NCBI GenBank assembly: GCA_013824245.1
Contig: PNNN01000058.1
Coordinates: 1-63,987, forward strand
Length of the DNA stretch: 63,987 bases
Direction of reading: 5' to 3'
Origin: Chlorobiaceae bacterium
GTDB taxonomy: Bacteria > Bacteroidota > Ignavibacteria > UBA10030 > SZUA-254
This document shows, piece by piece, positions 30,596 to 41,017 of the stretch (position 1 is its first letter; each line of letters opens with the position of its first letter). Position numbers and translations under genes: made by a program. The notes beneath the pieces were generated by a model. The model saw only the letters and a program-made list of their open reading frames with translations, made no database searches and was not told where the DNA came from.

Positions 30596-31279
30596 CTATT
30601 TCATTAGTATAATCTTCCTCCTATCAACTGCATGATAACCGGATTGATTAGTGATCGATAATTGGTAGATATAGACTCCGCTGGCGTTACCTTCTGCGTT
30701 CCATACCTTCTCGTGGTATCCGGCAGGTAAATCATCCTCGATTAGCGTTGTGATTTCTTGTCCTAATAGGTTAAAAATATTCAGCTTTACTCTTCCGTCC
30801 TGCGGTAATTGGAAACCAATAGTGGTTGTTGGATTGAAAGGATTGGGATAGTTTTGATACAATTCAAATTCTTCCGGTTGCATGATTGAAATTTTTATTT
30901 CCTTCCTCCATAAATTTCCATCTGCCATAACGATATTGAATGATAGTATCTGCTCTTCTTTGACAGGTGCTTGCTTATCGACTGAAAAATTAAATTGTAT
31001 CGATTTCTCCTCACCGTTTCTTAATTCAGATATGATTTGCTTGTTTGGAGATAGATGTATCCACTCTGGCAATTCACTCGGTTCGATTGAAAGATTAGAG
31101 ATGGGACGTAATGAACCATTTTCAACCGAGAGATTTATGCTGTTACTTTTCGATAAATATGGAACTTGATATATTTTATCGGGGTCACTATTCCTTATCT
31201 CTTGTTGAGAATAAATATTAACGGCAAATACAAGTGATGCAAATAGTAGTCGAGTAAAACTGACATAACGAATCTTCAT
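30596..31279 (-). CDS. Secreted protein with type IX sorting domain
   Basis: The 227-residue protein has a signal peptide ending in IYSQ and a C-terminal type A sorting domain with YQNYPNPFNPTTTIGFQLP, NLLGQEI and a final RRKIILMK. The middle part (about 100 residues) is a beta-rich domain I do not recognise. Such proteins cross the outer membrane by the type IX system, which then removes the tail. It is last in a run of three secreted-protein genes. Confidence 0.85.
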   Translation of the reverse strand: MKIRYVSFTRLLFASLVFAVNIYSQQEIRNSDPDKIYQVPYLSKSNSINLSVENGSLRPISNLSIEPSELPEWIHLSPNKQIISELRNGEEKSIQFNFSVDKQAPVKEEQILSFNIVMADGNLWRKEIKISIMQPEEFELYQNYPNPFNPTTTIGFQLPQDGRVKLNIFNLLGQEITTLIEDDLPAGYHEKVWNAEGNASGVYIYQLSITNQSGYHAVDRRKIILMK

Positions 31280-31292
31280 AACTATCTTCCTT

Positions 31293-33611
31293 TCAATTCG
31301 TTTCGCATGGCAATGACGCCTGAGCTTCGATGTAAATTAAATTATCAGATGCAAAATCAATGTTATAATTCCCTGAACCGTTTAGTTGAATTCTTTTCTG
31401 ATTTTTCTTCTGATCGATTAACCAGTACTGTACTTTATTACCGTATTGTACTTTCCATTGCAAAGTAATCGGAAGTACAACATCCTTTATTTTGATCGGA
31501 ATCTTCACGACAGATTTGTTAGGGGGAATTACCTCTATAAATTTCCCTGATTTGAATCTCGCATGAAACGCACCCTTGGGAGTTTCAGGTGGTAAATCAT
31601 AATCGGGATGACCTAAATGCAATCCACGTCCACCATTGTGGACAAAAAGATTCTGCCTGTTACCGTTGGCGTCAATTATTGTGAATTCATCTAATACCGC
31701 CGTTGATGTAATAGGTAAACACGGATCGGATGACGGCGCATTTTGCGTTGTGAATGAGCGAGCGCTTGACCATGCGCTTGTTCCATTATTGTTCGATGCA
31801 TTCACCCTCCAGTAATAAATTGTGCTATATGATAATGCAGTAACTTGTTTTGATGTTGCCGTGATAGCTGCATTATCAAAAACAAGAGTTGAGAAACCGG
31901 AATTATTTGCGACTTGCAGTCGATATGAAGTTGCACCCGTCGATGAATTCCAGCTCAATGTCGGTGATGTTGAAATATTTGTAGCACCGTTCGCAGGTGA
32001 AGCAAGAATGGGGGTGGGTGGTGCATTCGCCGGACTTTGTGTTGTAAAACTGCGTTTATCAGACCAGTAGCTGGAACCATTACCATTGTAAGCTTTTACA
32101 CGCCAATAATATTTTGTATTATTTAGTAATGGTCCAACTTGGTATGACATAGTTACAATGTTCTCTTGATCTAATTCAACAAAATAAAAATTCGAATCGG
32201 TTGCAACTTGCAAACGGTAGGTTTCAGCAGTTTCAACAGCATACCATGCTAACGTTGGTGAGATCGATTGTCCCGTTGCACCATTTGCTGGTGATTGAAG
32301 AACAGGTTTCGATGGTGAATCCGGCGCAGGAGGCGGCTCAACAACATTCAGCGATCCCTGCTGCAATGTGTCTATTCCTAAAATTAACGTACCATTATCA
32401 CTGACTTTTATCCAATACCCTTTCCCCGGTTCAATTGTATCCGACACCAAATAAGTACTTCCATTGTAAGCAAAGTAACTTGACGAAGTGCTTACTCCAC
32501 AAATTTTTGTAATAGGTATTGGCTGAGAAACCGAGCCAATCAAATTCCAACCGGCAGATACAGCAACATGGGTTGTATCGATCTTCAAACCGGTGTAATT
32601 GATATTTTTAACGGATGGATATTTAATCCAGTAACCGATTCCACAGCTTAGAGTATCCTTCACTATGTATGCACCATTATAAGCAAAGGCAGGTGTACTT
32701 GCTTCAGGATAAATGTTAGATTTTAGTGGATCTGAGAACTCAACCGGTACGCTTACCATATTCCAACCGGTTAATAATTGATCTGATACAGTGATAGTTG
32801 GCAAGTGACTTTTTAAATATTCTGTATTGTAACGGATCAATGCATACGCTTCACTTGTGAGCACGATACCGCTATCATTTTGTACATTTGCTAAAACGGC
32901 ATCGAGTGTTAAATGGGCAGCACGACCACTGTTACGTTGGAATTGTGCTCGAGCCGAATCAAAAAATGTTGTGTACTTATTTGCTGCGGGTTGGTTTGTT
33001 ATCCAGACAAGTGTGCGTGATTGGTTTATGTACGACTTGATCGTGTCGATGAAGTTGAGACCGTTAAAGGGGGATGGTGGATCTGCAGGAGCGATGGTTT
33101 TTCCTTTGAAACTATTTTCAAAAATATCGTCTCCATATGTGATATCAGGAGTATTTCCATATTCGAACTCTGGTTCAGGAAAATGACCTACAATATAAAA
33201 AGTAAAGATTGCTGGAAGAGCAGTACTAAAATACTTAAAACCAGAAAGATTGCTACCTGGATAGATATCTACTAAAGAATCACGAGAAAACCACATAATA
33301 GATTTTCGATACTCAGCGCGACCTGCTCTCCACATCTGAGGACTATTAATATTTAATATTAACGCATCGAAATCAAGGAAAAAACTTTCTGCACTTTGTT
33401 GACTATTTGAATTATTTAATAATTGATAATTAAATAAATAACCATCCGTTGTTTTTAATACGTTATTTTTTACTGTTACTGTTAGATTAGCAGCAGAAGG
33501 AAATGTGTAAATCCATAATGTATCTTCTTGTGCAATTAATTTACTTGTTAAAAATATCAATGAAAATAATACTATACTAATATTGGCTATTTTTATTTTC
33601 AGATTTTCCAT
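31293..33611 (-). CDS. Large secreted protein with FN3-like repeats
   Basis: The 772-residue protein has a signal peptide (residues about 1-27). The N-terminal third is unrecognised. The middle has two GWN(M/L) ... GYWIK repeats, and then two tandem fibronectin-III-like domains that share a GAT-x-(I/Q)S-(T/I)SPTLxW start and a YYWRVxAxNxxGxSxWS end. The C-terminal 130 residues form a separate domain with no YPNPFNP sorting signal. It is flanked by two other secreted-protein genes 2-13 bp away, so the three are probably co-transcribed. A surface or adhesive role is an inference. Confidence 0.75.
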   Translation of the reverse strand: MENLKIKIANISIVLFSLIFLTSKLIAQEDTLWIYTFPSAANLTVTVKNNVLKTTDGYLFNYQLLNNSNSQQSAESFFLDFDALILNINSPQMWRAGRAEYRKSIMWFSRDSLVDIYPGSNLSGFKYFSTALPAIFTFYIVGHFPEPEFEYGNTPDITYGDDIFENSFKGKTIAPADPPSPFNGLNFIDTIKSYINQSRTLVWITNQPAANKYTTFFDSARAQFQRNSGRAAHLTLDAVLANVQNDSGIVLTSEAYALIRYNTEYLKSHLPTITVSDQLLTGWNMVSVPVEFSDPLKSNIYPEASTPAFAYNGAYIVKDTLSCGIGYWIKYPSVKNINYTGLKIDTTHVAVSAGWNLIGSVSQPIPITKICGVSTSSSYFAYNGSTYLVSDTIEPGKGYWIKVSDNGTLILGIDTLQQGSLNVVEPPPAPDSPSKPVLQSPANGATGQSISPTLAWYAVETAETYRLQVATDSNFYFVELDQENIVTMSYQVGPLLNNTKYYWRVKAYNGNGSSYWSDKRSFTTQSPANAPPTPILASPANGATNISTSPTLSWNSSTGATSYRLQVANNSGFSTLVFDNAAITATSKQVTALSYSTIYYWRVNASNNNGTSAWSSARSFTTQNAPSSDPCLPITSTAVLDEFTIIDANGNRQNLFVHNGGRGLHLGHPDYDLPPETPKGAFHARFKSGKFIEVIPPNKSVVKIPIKIKDVVLPITLQWKVQYGNKVQYWLIDQKKNQKRIQLNGSGNYNIDFASDNLIYIEAQASLPCETN

Positions 33612-33613
33612 AT

Positions 33614-35065
33614 CTATTTCTCCTTTACAAAAATATGATAATGTGGTGGATCTGTCTCATATTTTGGCCTGATTAGTGTTTTTTCCCAAACAACACTTTC
33701 TAAATCTCTTTTAACTACATCAACACAATTATTATTTATATTTAAAGCTTTTATTCCAATATCGGCATTTATGCCTATCCTATGTTGACTATGACTACCG
33801 CTCCAATTATTCCCAAAATCAAATCTTCCTCCAAATTTTAAACTCATATCATTTATGCGCAATCTGATTCCAGGGTATAATGAATCATAAGTTGTAGCAA
33901 TTTTGGGTATAGCTTCAATCAGGTTTTGTGTGCCATAGTGATTATTATAATGTTTAGAAGTAGAAGTATTGCAGGGGTCAAAATCATCTGGTGCACCTAT
34001 CAAAACATATTTATTACCTATGGGTATGGAATACAACGAATCAACTTTAATTTTTATTCTTAACGTATCGTAACTTGTCGTATCGCTTAACAACTTGGCT
34101 TTTATTTTTTCGATCCCTCCAAACTGGGAAGCAAAATATCTAAATTTCAATACACCTGTAGAATCTGTTTTTCTTATAAATGTACTTACAGTATCATATC
34201 CTGTCGCAGGTGGTAATTTGGCAATATGATATTTTCCCATTGGTCTGTTGCCATTATGCGAATGACCTCCGCTATCAGCAATTGCAGCAGTGTCAACTTT
34301 CACCCAAACATTCTTCATCACCGAATCACCAAACGTCGCCTTTAACTCAAGGTCTACCCAATTTTTTCGACTAAGATTATCATTATAATTAGGAATTGTC
34401 GGACAGATGCTATCGAATGCAGGTTTAGTAAATTTTAAAACAGTATCAGCTACACCTACAAAAATGTTTAATATTTCTTCTTGACAAGTGTATGGTGCAT
34501 GAAAAGTAACATCCCATCCATATTGAGTTGTATCAGTACTGTAAATGCCTAAGGTGTCCAGCACACCATCTTCAGGATGCAAATCTGTTATGTAAGCAAT
34601 AACTACTGTATCTCCCCTTTGAACAGGAACTGCTGAAAAAGGTGTATAAGGAAAAGAAATAGAATAATAATATCTTAAAGTTTGAACACCGTAACAATTC
34701 CAGTAGTTAGAATATGTATTGTTAAAACGTGGAACAACAAAATCGGTTAAAACTGTATCGCCGTTTCTAATATCTAAATATAAATGGCTATTAAATGGTA
34801 TCGGGCTTTTATCCCTCTCTGCAAACGAATGCCATATTTGTAATACACCTCTTTTCTTCATTACAAAACCAGAGATATCACTGCTTAATAAAAGAAGCTT
34901 TACGCTTTCTTTATTATCTTTAACAATCTTAGATTTTGGGTTGAGAGTAATTTTTTCCCGAATCGTCACCTGTGCAACAAGCGCTGCCGAAGAAAATAAA
35001 ATTAGGAAAGAAAGTAAGAGTTTCCGTTTACAACTGTGTAGAATAGATAAAAGAATCATCGCCAA
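33614..35065 (-). CDS. Secreted protein of unknown function
   Basis: The 483-residue protein has a signal peptide with hydrophobic residues about 16-31 ending in ALVAQ. The body is rich in Thr, Asp and Ser with predicted beta strands. It contains HSHNGNRPMGKYH and, near the C terminus, a His-rich stretch HSQHRIGINADIG and PPHYHIF. I recognise no catalytic motif or sorting domain. It is probably the first gene of the operon with the two following secreted proteins. Confidence 0.65.
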   Translation of the reverse strand: MAMILLSILHSCKRKLLLSFLILFSSAALVAQVTIREKITLNPKSKIVKDNKESVKLLLLSSDISGFVMKKRGVLQIWHSFAERDKSPIPFNSHLYLDIRNGDTVLTDFVVPRFNNTYSNYWNCYGVQTLRYYYSISFPYTPFSAVPVQRGDTVVIAYITDLHPEDGVLDTLGIYSTDTTQYGWDVTFHAPYTCQEEILNIFVGVADTVLKFTKPAFDSICPTIPNYNDNLSRKNWVDLELKATFGDSVMKNVWVKVDTAAIADSGGHSHNGNRPMGKYHIAKLPPATGYDTVSTFIRKTDSTGVLKFRYFASQFGGIEKIKAKLLSDTTSYDTLRIKIKVDSLYSIPIGNKYVLIGAPDDFDPCNTSTSKHYNNHYGTQNLIEAIPKIATTYDSLYPGIRLRINDMSLKFGGRFDFGNNWSGSHSQHRIGINADIGIKALNINNNCVDVVKRDLESVVWEKTLIRPKYETDPPHYHIFVKEK

Positions 35066-35203
35066 ATTCCCCGATTATGAATGCCCAAATTATCTAAGTT
35101 ATTATGTCAAGAAGATACAATAATATTTCCCATCTGTCAAGTATTATGTTGAATTTTAGAAAATAAATATCCCTTTATGGAAATAAAGCAACTATAGCAG
35201 GAA

Positions 35204-36544
35204 TCACTCCGCCTTTATCCCGTACTCTTTGATTTTAAGGTACAAACCCTTTTCACTGATGCCAAGCGCCTCGGCGGTTTTTTTCCTATTCCCGTTGTAC
35301 ATCTTTAAAACTTTTTCAATGTGCTGTTGTTCTAACGAAGTTATGGAAAGTGAATCAGTCATCGCTTCAATCTGCCGGTCTGCTAATGATAAGTCTTTTG
35401 CTTCAATCAATTGATTGGGTGAAAGTATTATGGTCCCTTCAATTACGTGCTCTAACTCGCGTATGTTCCCGTGCCAATCATATACCATTAAAACTTTTAA
35501 TGCATCTTCAGTTAATCTTTTGGGTTCTTTCGATTTGGATTTTTTCTTCAGGAAGTGTTCAACAAGAAGAGGAATGTCTTCGCGATGCTCGCGCAATGAA
35601 GGCATTTTTATTGTTATCACGTTCAATCGATAGAGCAAGTCTTCGCGAAACCGCCCGGCGCGGGATTCTTCCTGAAGATTTTTATTTGTAGCAGAAAGAA
35701 CTCTCACATCTACGCGCAACTCATTCGTGCCGCCAACTCTTCTGAAATCACCCGTCTCCAGAAAACGAAGAAGTTTAGGTTGAATTATCGGACTTATATC
35801 GCCTACTTCATCAAGAAAAAGTGTACCGCCGTTTGCAACTTCTACCAATCCCGGTTTAGCAGTATAAGCATTTGTGAACGCGCCCTTCTCATGACCGAAA
35901 AGTTCACTTTCTAATAATGTGTCGGGGATAGAAGAACAGTTAACAGGTACAAATGGTCTATCGGCGCGCGGACTTGCACGATGAATAAGATTAGCAATTA
36001 ATTCTTTTCCTGTTCCGCTTGGACCGGTTATAAGAACAATTGAATCGCTTTGCGCAATTTTTGTGGCGGTCTCGATGATATGCTTCATCACCTCGCTCGA
36101 TCCGATAATTTCGGTTGTTCCTGCTTTACGCGAAAGTTCGGTTTGAAGCAGCTTATTATCGATAGAAAGTTTCTTACGTTCAATCGCACGTTCAATAGTC
36201 TGCTCAACCTGATCTATATCGTACGGTTTACCCAGAACTTCGTAAGCGCCAAGTTTTGTTGTTTCAACCGCCATCTTGATATCTGCATACTGGGATAAAA
36301 TAATTACGTGCGTGGAGGGAGAATTTTCCTGAATGAATTTAAGAACCTCTCTGCCATCAACGCGCGGCATCTTCATGTCGAGCAGCACGACATCGTAGAG
36401 AGATTTTTGAATAAGATTGATGGCTTCAACACCGTCGAATGCTAGGTCTACTTCGTAACCACCTGCATCCTGCAACTCCTCCTTCAACAACGTTATCAGC
36501 GCTACTTCATCATCAACGATAAGAATTTTATACCGCTGAGCCAT
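35204..36544 (-). CDS. Sigma-54-type response regulator with altered GAFTGA loop
   Basis: The 446-residue NtrC-family regulator has a receiver (phosphate-accepting Asp at 56), an AAA+ domain with Walker A GPSGTGKE at 174-181, and a Fis-type helix-turn-helix (NRKKTAEALGISEKGLYLKIKEYG). The sigma-54 contact loop reads GAFTNA at 221-226, so the second Gly of GAFTGA is Asn. The Thr needed for sigma-54 contact is kept. It starts 16 bp after the stop of a receiver-only gene, forming a pair. Confidence 0.93.
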   Translation of the reverse strand: MAQRYKILIVDDEVALITLLKEELQDAGGYEVDLAFDGVEAINLIQKSLYDVVLLDMKMPRVDGREVLKFIQENSPSTHVIILSQYADIKMAVETTKLGAYEVLGKPYDIDQVEQTIERAIERKKLSIDNKLLQTELSRKAGTTEIIGSSEVMKHIIETATKIAQSDSIVLITGPSGTGKELIANLIHRASPRADRPFVPVNCSSIPDTLLESELFGHEKGAFTNAYTAKPGLVEVANGGTLFLDEVGDISPIIQPKLLRFLETGDFRRVGGTNELRVDVRVLSATNKNLQEESRAGRFREDLLYRLNVITIKMPSLREHREDIPLLVEHFLKKKSKSKEPKRLTEDALKVLMVYDWHGNIRELEHVIEGTIILSPNQLIEAKDLSLADRQIEAMTDSLSITSLEQQHIEKVLKMYNGNRKKTAEALGISEKGLYLKIKEYGIKAE

Positions 36545-36559
36545 TTGTAGATTTTAGTA

Positions 36560-36928
36560 TTATTCTGTCAATACCCGCTCGATCGTTGTCAGAAGATCAA
36601 CAAGATCGTACGGTTTACTAACAAAGTCTTCGGCTCCATGTTTTTTAGATTCGATTGCGTTCTTCAGATCGGCAAACCCGGTAAGCATAATAACTTTTAC
36701 GGTGGGTAAATTCTTTTTGATGAACTTTAAAACTTCGAAGCCATCAACTTTGGGCATTTTGATATCGAGCAGCACCAGATTGAATCTCTTATTCTGAACT
36801 ATCGATATCGCATCATCTCCATCCGATGCTGTATCAACCTCATAACCCGCATTAACAAGTTCGCTGCTCAATACGGTACGGAGAGCTTCCTCATCATCGA
36901 CAACTAAGATGCGACTTTTTTCTGCCAT
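36560..36928 (-). CDS. Single-domain response regulator (CheY-like)
   Basis: The 122-residue receiver has DD at 11-12 and the phosphate-accepting Asp at 55 in LLDIKMP, plus the conserved Lys in VSKPYDL. No output domain is present, so it probably passes phosphate on or binds a partner protein. I chose the ATG at 36928 because AAAGG lies just upstream and the sequence before it is not receiver-like. It is paired with the regulator at 35204-36544. Confidence 0.9.
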   Translation of the reverse strand: MAEKSRILVVDDEEALRTVLSSELVNAGYEVDTASDGDDAISIVQNKRFNLVLLDIKMPKVDGFEVLKFIKKNLPTVKVIMLTGFADLKNAIESKKHGAEDFVSKPYDLVDLLTTIERVLTE

Positions 36929-37302
36929 AGTGAAACCTTTATAATTTAGAGATAAATTTAGAAGTATACTTCTTTTTAGTGAAAGGCAAATTAACGAAAA
37001 CAAACAAAAAAAGCAAGAGGCAAAGTTCTATATCACACTTTGAATCACAATTATTGAATGTCATTCCTGCTCGTTGAGACATTGGGAAGCATGATGCGCT
37101 GAATTTTTACAGATCAAATACAGATAAGAAGTTCATAACGCTTCCATCGTTTTCTTTCTTTTTCTTAAAATTATGAAGATTTTCGACATGAGAATAGAAT
37201 TTAATTAGTGCAAGCGAAGATGGAGCGAAGAGTATTTGAATCTCAGACCGGGGTAACCCTTATGTTGATTTCGGGCTTTGAAATGTGCAAGAAAAATATT
37301 AG
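36929..37302. other. Intergenic gap with no recognisable feature
   Basis: The 374 bp between the receiver gene and the tRNA hold no open frame with coding character and no clear hairpin. The part next to 36928 must contain the promoter of the receiver gene, but I see no convincing hexamers. Confidence 0.5.
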
Positions 37303-37377
37303 TCGGGATGCCGGGATTTGAACCCGGGACCTCCTGCGCCCAAGGCAGGCGCGCTAGCCGGGCTGCGCTACATCCCG
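37303..37377 (-). tRNA. tRNA-Pro (anticodon UGG)
   Basis: Read on the minus strand, the acceptor stem CGGGATG pairs with CATCCCG. The anticodon stem CCTGC/GCAGG holds the loop CTTGGGC with anticodon TGG, and the T arm contains GGTTCAAATCC. The 3' CCA is not encoded and the discriminator base is A. All arms of the cloverleaf are present. Confidence 0.95.
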
Positions 37378-37500
37378 ATTGAGATTCGGTTTTAATATAG
37401 GAAACTTTTCTTTTATTTGCAATCTTGCTTTTTTCATGATTTCTCCACTTATTGATATACATCTCCCAAATAATTTTTTAAGAGAAGATTTTTTACAAGA

Positions 37501-39687
37501 ATGACTTTTTTAAATCCCCTTTTCCTTATCGGATTGGTTGCCGCCGTTGTTCCCATCATTATTCACTTTCTTAATCTGCGCAAACTTAAAATTATTGAAT
37601 TCAGTACTCTTTCGTTTTTGAAGGAACTTCAACAAACAAAAATCAAGCGGCTTAAACTAAAACAGATTCTTTTGCTGATTATCCGCACTCTGATTATTAT
37701 TTTTATCGTACTTGCATTTGCCCGACCTGCAATGCGAAGTTATTTCTTAGGAACAATTGGAACCAACGCGCATTCAACAATCATCATCATACTCGATGAT
37801 TCATTCAGCATGGCGCGAAGAGATGCGAATGGTGAACTATTTGCACAAGCAAAACAATCGGCGCTCAGTATCATGAATATTATTAAGGATGGAGATGAAA
37901 CATATTTCTTGAGACTTTCGGAGCTTCCCAGTGCCACCGTTGAAACAGCAACCCACGATATAAAACTTCTTCGAACATACATCGATGAAAGTAAAATTTC
38001 AAACATAACCCGCCCTATTGATGACGCCATCCGATTATCAGCAAGATTTTTGTCGCAATCCAATAATGCGAATAAAGAGATTTATATTATTTCTGATAAT
38101 CAAAACACGCTCTACACTCATTCAAATTTTAAAGAACAACTATCGCTCAGCGGTATTGGCGCCAGAATAATAATAGTGCCGATTGGTGCGGCAGAAATTA
38201 TCAACACGGCGGTCGATAGCGTAGAAATTGCGAGCACTATATTCGAGACCGCCAAACCAATATTGATTCGAGCGTCGATTACAAATTTTAATGGGCATTC
38301 GATTCCTAATGTTCTCGCGAGTGTTTATCTCGATGGCAAACGAGTCGCTCAAAAAAATCTTTCTCTCGACGGATACGGGACAACTAAAACTGAGTTTTCC
38401 GTTCTTCCCAAGAAAAGTGGTTTTAACAATGGATATATTCAGATCGAAGATGATGCATTAACCCAAGACAACGTCCGCTATTTTTCTTTTTACATTCCCG
38501 AAGTATTGGATGTAACTTTCATTGCAAATACAGAAAATGAGATTCGTCTTCCTCAACTTGCACTTGCATCAACAATTCCGGGTAATACAAATCGTTCAAT
38601 ATCCACGAAGTTTTTGTCAAACAATCGATTGTCAGCAACCGATTTCTCGCGAACCGAGGCAATAATTTGCACAGACCTTCAAATATTTTCTGAACAGCAA
38701 TTGCTCCGATTAAAAGATTTCGTTGCCGACGGCGGCGGGTTGATAATATTTCCTAATGATAAGCTTGATATTGCCGGTTACAATAAAACAATTGGCATGC
38801 TTCTAAATATTTCTCCAGCCGCGAATGTAATCGGTTCTAAAAACGCTCTGGTGAATCTGACATTCAACAAAATCGATTATGATCATCCATTGTTTAAGGG
38901 AATGTTCGAGAACAATGAGAATAAATCTAAGGATCGAAAAATTGAATCGCCTTCAATTTATAAAACGATAATCTTCAAACCGAATGCCACCGCGAGAACT
39001 ATTATTACACTCTCAGACAACTCTCCCTTCCTTATGCAATATTCCATTGGTCGAGGTAAAATATTTCTATTTTCGGTATCGCCATCGTTGGATTGGTCGG
39101 ATTTCCCCATAAAAGGAATTTTTGCCCCGCTGCTGCATCGCACAACTCTTTTTGCATCATCCTCACACCAGCAGATACCAAACTTCATAACAGGTGACCA
39201 ACCGATTGTCGGGATAAAATATTTTCCAAAAGATTCTTCCAATTCCGAGCGTGGAATGAGTTATCGTCTCTTACTTCCCGACGGTGTACAAGAACCTCTG
39301 AAACCATCTTCAGTAACAGCGGAGAGCAAAAACGTATCACATGAAATAAAATTCATGATCAGAAAGGTCGATATCCCGGGCAATTACCAGATTTTTTCCG
39401 ATAGGATTTGCTTGAATACATTTCCTGTGAATATTAATAGTTCCGAATCGGACACCCGTACGATAAAACAGGATAACTTGCAAAAATATTTTTCACAATT
39501 CGGCACAGAACCGTTAATACTCGGTAATGTTGATAAACCGGCGGAAAGATACAGTCAGATTCTTGAAGCGCGCTTTGGTTCCGAGTTATGGAAACATTTT
39601 ATAATCATTGCATTACTTCTAACCATCACCGAGATGATTATCGCCCGCGATAATCGTAAATCGATTGCACAGATTGAGAAATATTGA
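37501..39687 (+). CDS. BatA-like membrane protein with vWA domain
   Basis: The 728-residue protein starts with the aerotolerance-regulator N-terminal region (MTFLNPLFLIGLVAAVVPIIIHFLNLRK... with two membrane helices, residues about 5-25 and 57-77). It is followed by a von Willebrand A domain whose metal site begins DDSFSM (DxSxS). The C-terminal half looks like a glutamine-amidotransferase-like fold with VADGGGLIIFPN and ends with a membrane helix. Such proteins are typical of Bacteroidota and often work with MoxR ATPases, none of which is visible here. Its TGA stop overlaps the hflX ATG. Confidence 0.85.
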   Translation: MTFLNPLFLIGLVAAVVPIIIHFLNLRKLKIIEFSTLSFLKELQQTKIKRLKLKQILLLIIRTLIIIFIVLAFARPAMRSYFLGTIGTNAHSTIIIILDDSFSMARRDANGELFAQAKQSALSIMNIIKDGDETYFLRLSELPSATVETATHDIKLLRTYIDESKISNITRPIDDAIRLSARFLSQSNNANKEIYIISDNQNTLYTHSNFKEQLSLSGIGARIIIVPIGAAEIINTAVDSVEIASTIFETAKPILIRASITNFNGHSIPNVLASVYLDGKRVAQKNLSLDGYGTTKTEFSVLPKKSGFNNGYIQIEDDALTQDNVRYFSFYIPEVLDVTFIANTENEIRLPQLALASTIPGNTNRSISTKFLSNNRLSATDFSRTEAIICTDLQIFSEQQLLRLKDFVADGGGLIIFPNDKLDIAGYNKTIGMLLNISPAANVIGSKNALVNLTFNKIDYDHPLFKGMFENNENKSKDRKIESPSIYKTIIFKPNATARTIITLSDNSPFLMQYSIGRGKIFLFSVSPSLDWSDFPIKGIFAPLLHRTTLFASSSHQQIPNFITGDQPIVGIKYFPKDSSNSERGMSYRLLLPDGVQEPLKPSSVTAESKNVSHEIKFMIRKVDIPGNYQIFSDRICLNTFPVNINSSESDTRTIKQDNLQKYFSQFGTEPLILGNVDKPAERYSQILEARFGSELWKHFIIIALLLTITEMIIARDNRKSIAQIEKY

Positions 39688-40994
39688 TGAGCTTAAAAAA
39701 ATTAGTTGAAACCGCCCGTGAAGAAAAAGGAATTGCTGTAGGAATTATTCCAAAAAATCTCAAGAAAGAAATAGTTACAGAACATCTAGATGAACTGATC
39801 TTGCTTGCCGACACCGCTGGGATCAACATTGTAGTAAAAATAACACAAGAGAGAGAAAGGATAGATTCCGCGACATATATCGGTTCGGGAAAAGTAGATG
39901 AAATCAGTCGTTATGTTGAAGAGAATAAAATTGATTCGGTGATATTCGATGACGATCTATCGCCGGTGCAGGTACGAAATCTTGAGAAGATCATCAAATG
40001 TAAAATACTCGACCGGAGCGGTATTATTCTCGACATCTTTGCAAAAAGAGCAAAGACAAAAGAGGCAATGACACAAGTTGAATTAGCGCAACTTCAATAT
40101 CTCCTTCCCCGCCTTACCCGGCAATGGACGCATCTATCGAAACAATACGGAGGAGTAGGAACAAAAGGTCCCGGTGAAACTCAGATTGAAACGGATCGAA
40201 GAGCAATTCGCACACGCATAAGTCATTTGAAACAAAAATTAGTTGTGATTTCAAATGAGCGGGAAGTACAGAGGAAGGGGCGCGAAGAACATACCCGGAT
40301 AGCGCTTGTTGGCTATACTAATGCCGGCAAATCCACCATATTAAAATTGTTATCAGGTGCAGATGTTCTGGTGGAGGATCGACTTTTTGCAACACTCGAC
40401 ACGACAGTCAGAAAAGTTGAACTAACACCAAAAATCTCGGTACTTCTCTCAGATACAGTCGGATTCATAAGGAAATTACCCGCACATCTTATCGCCTCGT
40501 TTAAAAGCACTTTAGCAGAAACAATCGAAGCCGACATTTTATTACATGTAATCGATACATCGCATTCACAATGTGAAGATCAGATAGAGGTTGTTAACGA
40601 AACTCTTTCCAATCTGGGTATAACAGATCGACCGATGATTTATGTATTCAATAAAATCGACAAATTGCCTGATCGAACAATCATCAACGATTTTGCGAGA
40701 CAATATTCACCTTCAATTTTCATTTCGGCACAGCGCGGTATCAACATATCCGGATTGAAAAATGCTATCCTCAAATTGCTTCACGACAATTTTGAAGAGT
40801 ACAAGTTAACGCTTGAACACCATAATTACGGTATAATTGCAAAACTTCATGAAATTGCTGAAATTAAAAAAACGAGTTATATCGAAAATAAAATTACAAT
40901 CGTATTCCGGATAGCTAAAAAAAATATGGATCGGTTTCATTCGTTGATGAACAGGAATCATATCGAAGTTAAACCGGTAATGAATTTAAAATAA
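39687..40994 (+). CDS. hflX: Ribosome-associated GTPase HflX
   Basis: The 435-residue GTPase splits stalled or hibernating ribosomes. The N-terminal HflX domain holds YIGSGKVDEI, the linker KQYGGVGTKGPGETQIETDRR is diagnostic, and the G domain has GYTNAGKST and DTVGFIRKLP. The ATG at 39687 shares its A with the stop of the upstream gene (TGATG), so translation is coupled. An in-frame TTG one codon earlier is less likely. Confidence 0.95.
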   Translation: MSLKKLVETAREEKGIAVGIIPKNLKKEIVTEHLDELILLADTAGINIVVKITQERERIDSATYIGSGKVDEISRYVEENKIDSVIFDDDLSPVQVRNLEKIIKCKILDRSGIILDIFAKRAKTKEAMTQVELAQLQYLLPRLTRQWTHLSKQYGGVGTKGPGETQIETDRRAIRTRISHLKQKLVVISNEREVQRKGREEHTRIALVGYTNAGKSTILKLLSGADVLVEDRLFATLDTTVRKVELTPKISVLLSDTVGFIRKLPAHLIASFKSTLAETIEADILLHVIDTSHSQCEDQIEVVNETLSNLGITDRPMIYVFNKIDKLPDRTIINDFARQYSPSIFISAQRGINISGLKNAILKLLHDNFEEYKLTLEHHNYGIIAKLHEIAEIKKTSYIENKITIVFRIAKKNMDRFHSLMNRNHIEVKPVMNLK

Positions 40995-41017
40995 CAATAG
41001 ATAAAAGGTAGAACTAC

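Noticed and set aside
37205-37462. Minus-strand frame of 85 codons around the tRNA
   Set aside because: It reads straight through the tRNA-Pro gene.
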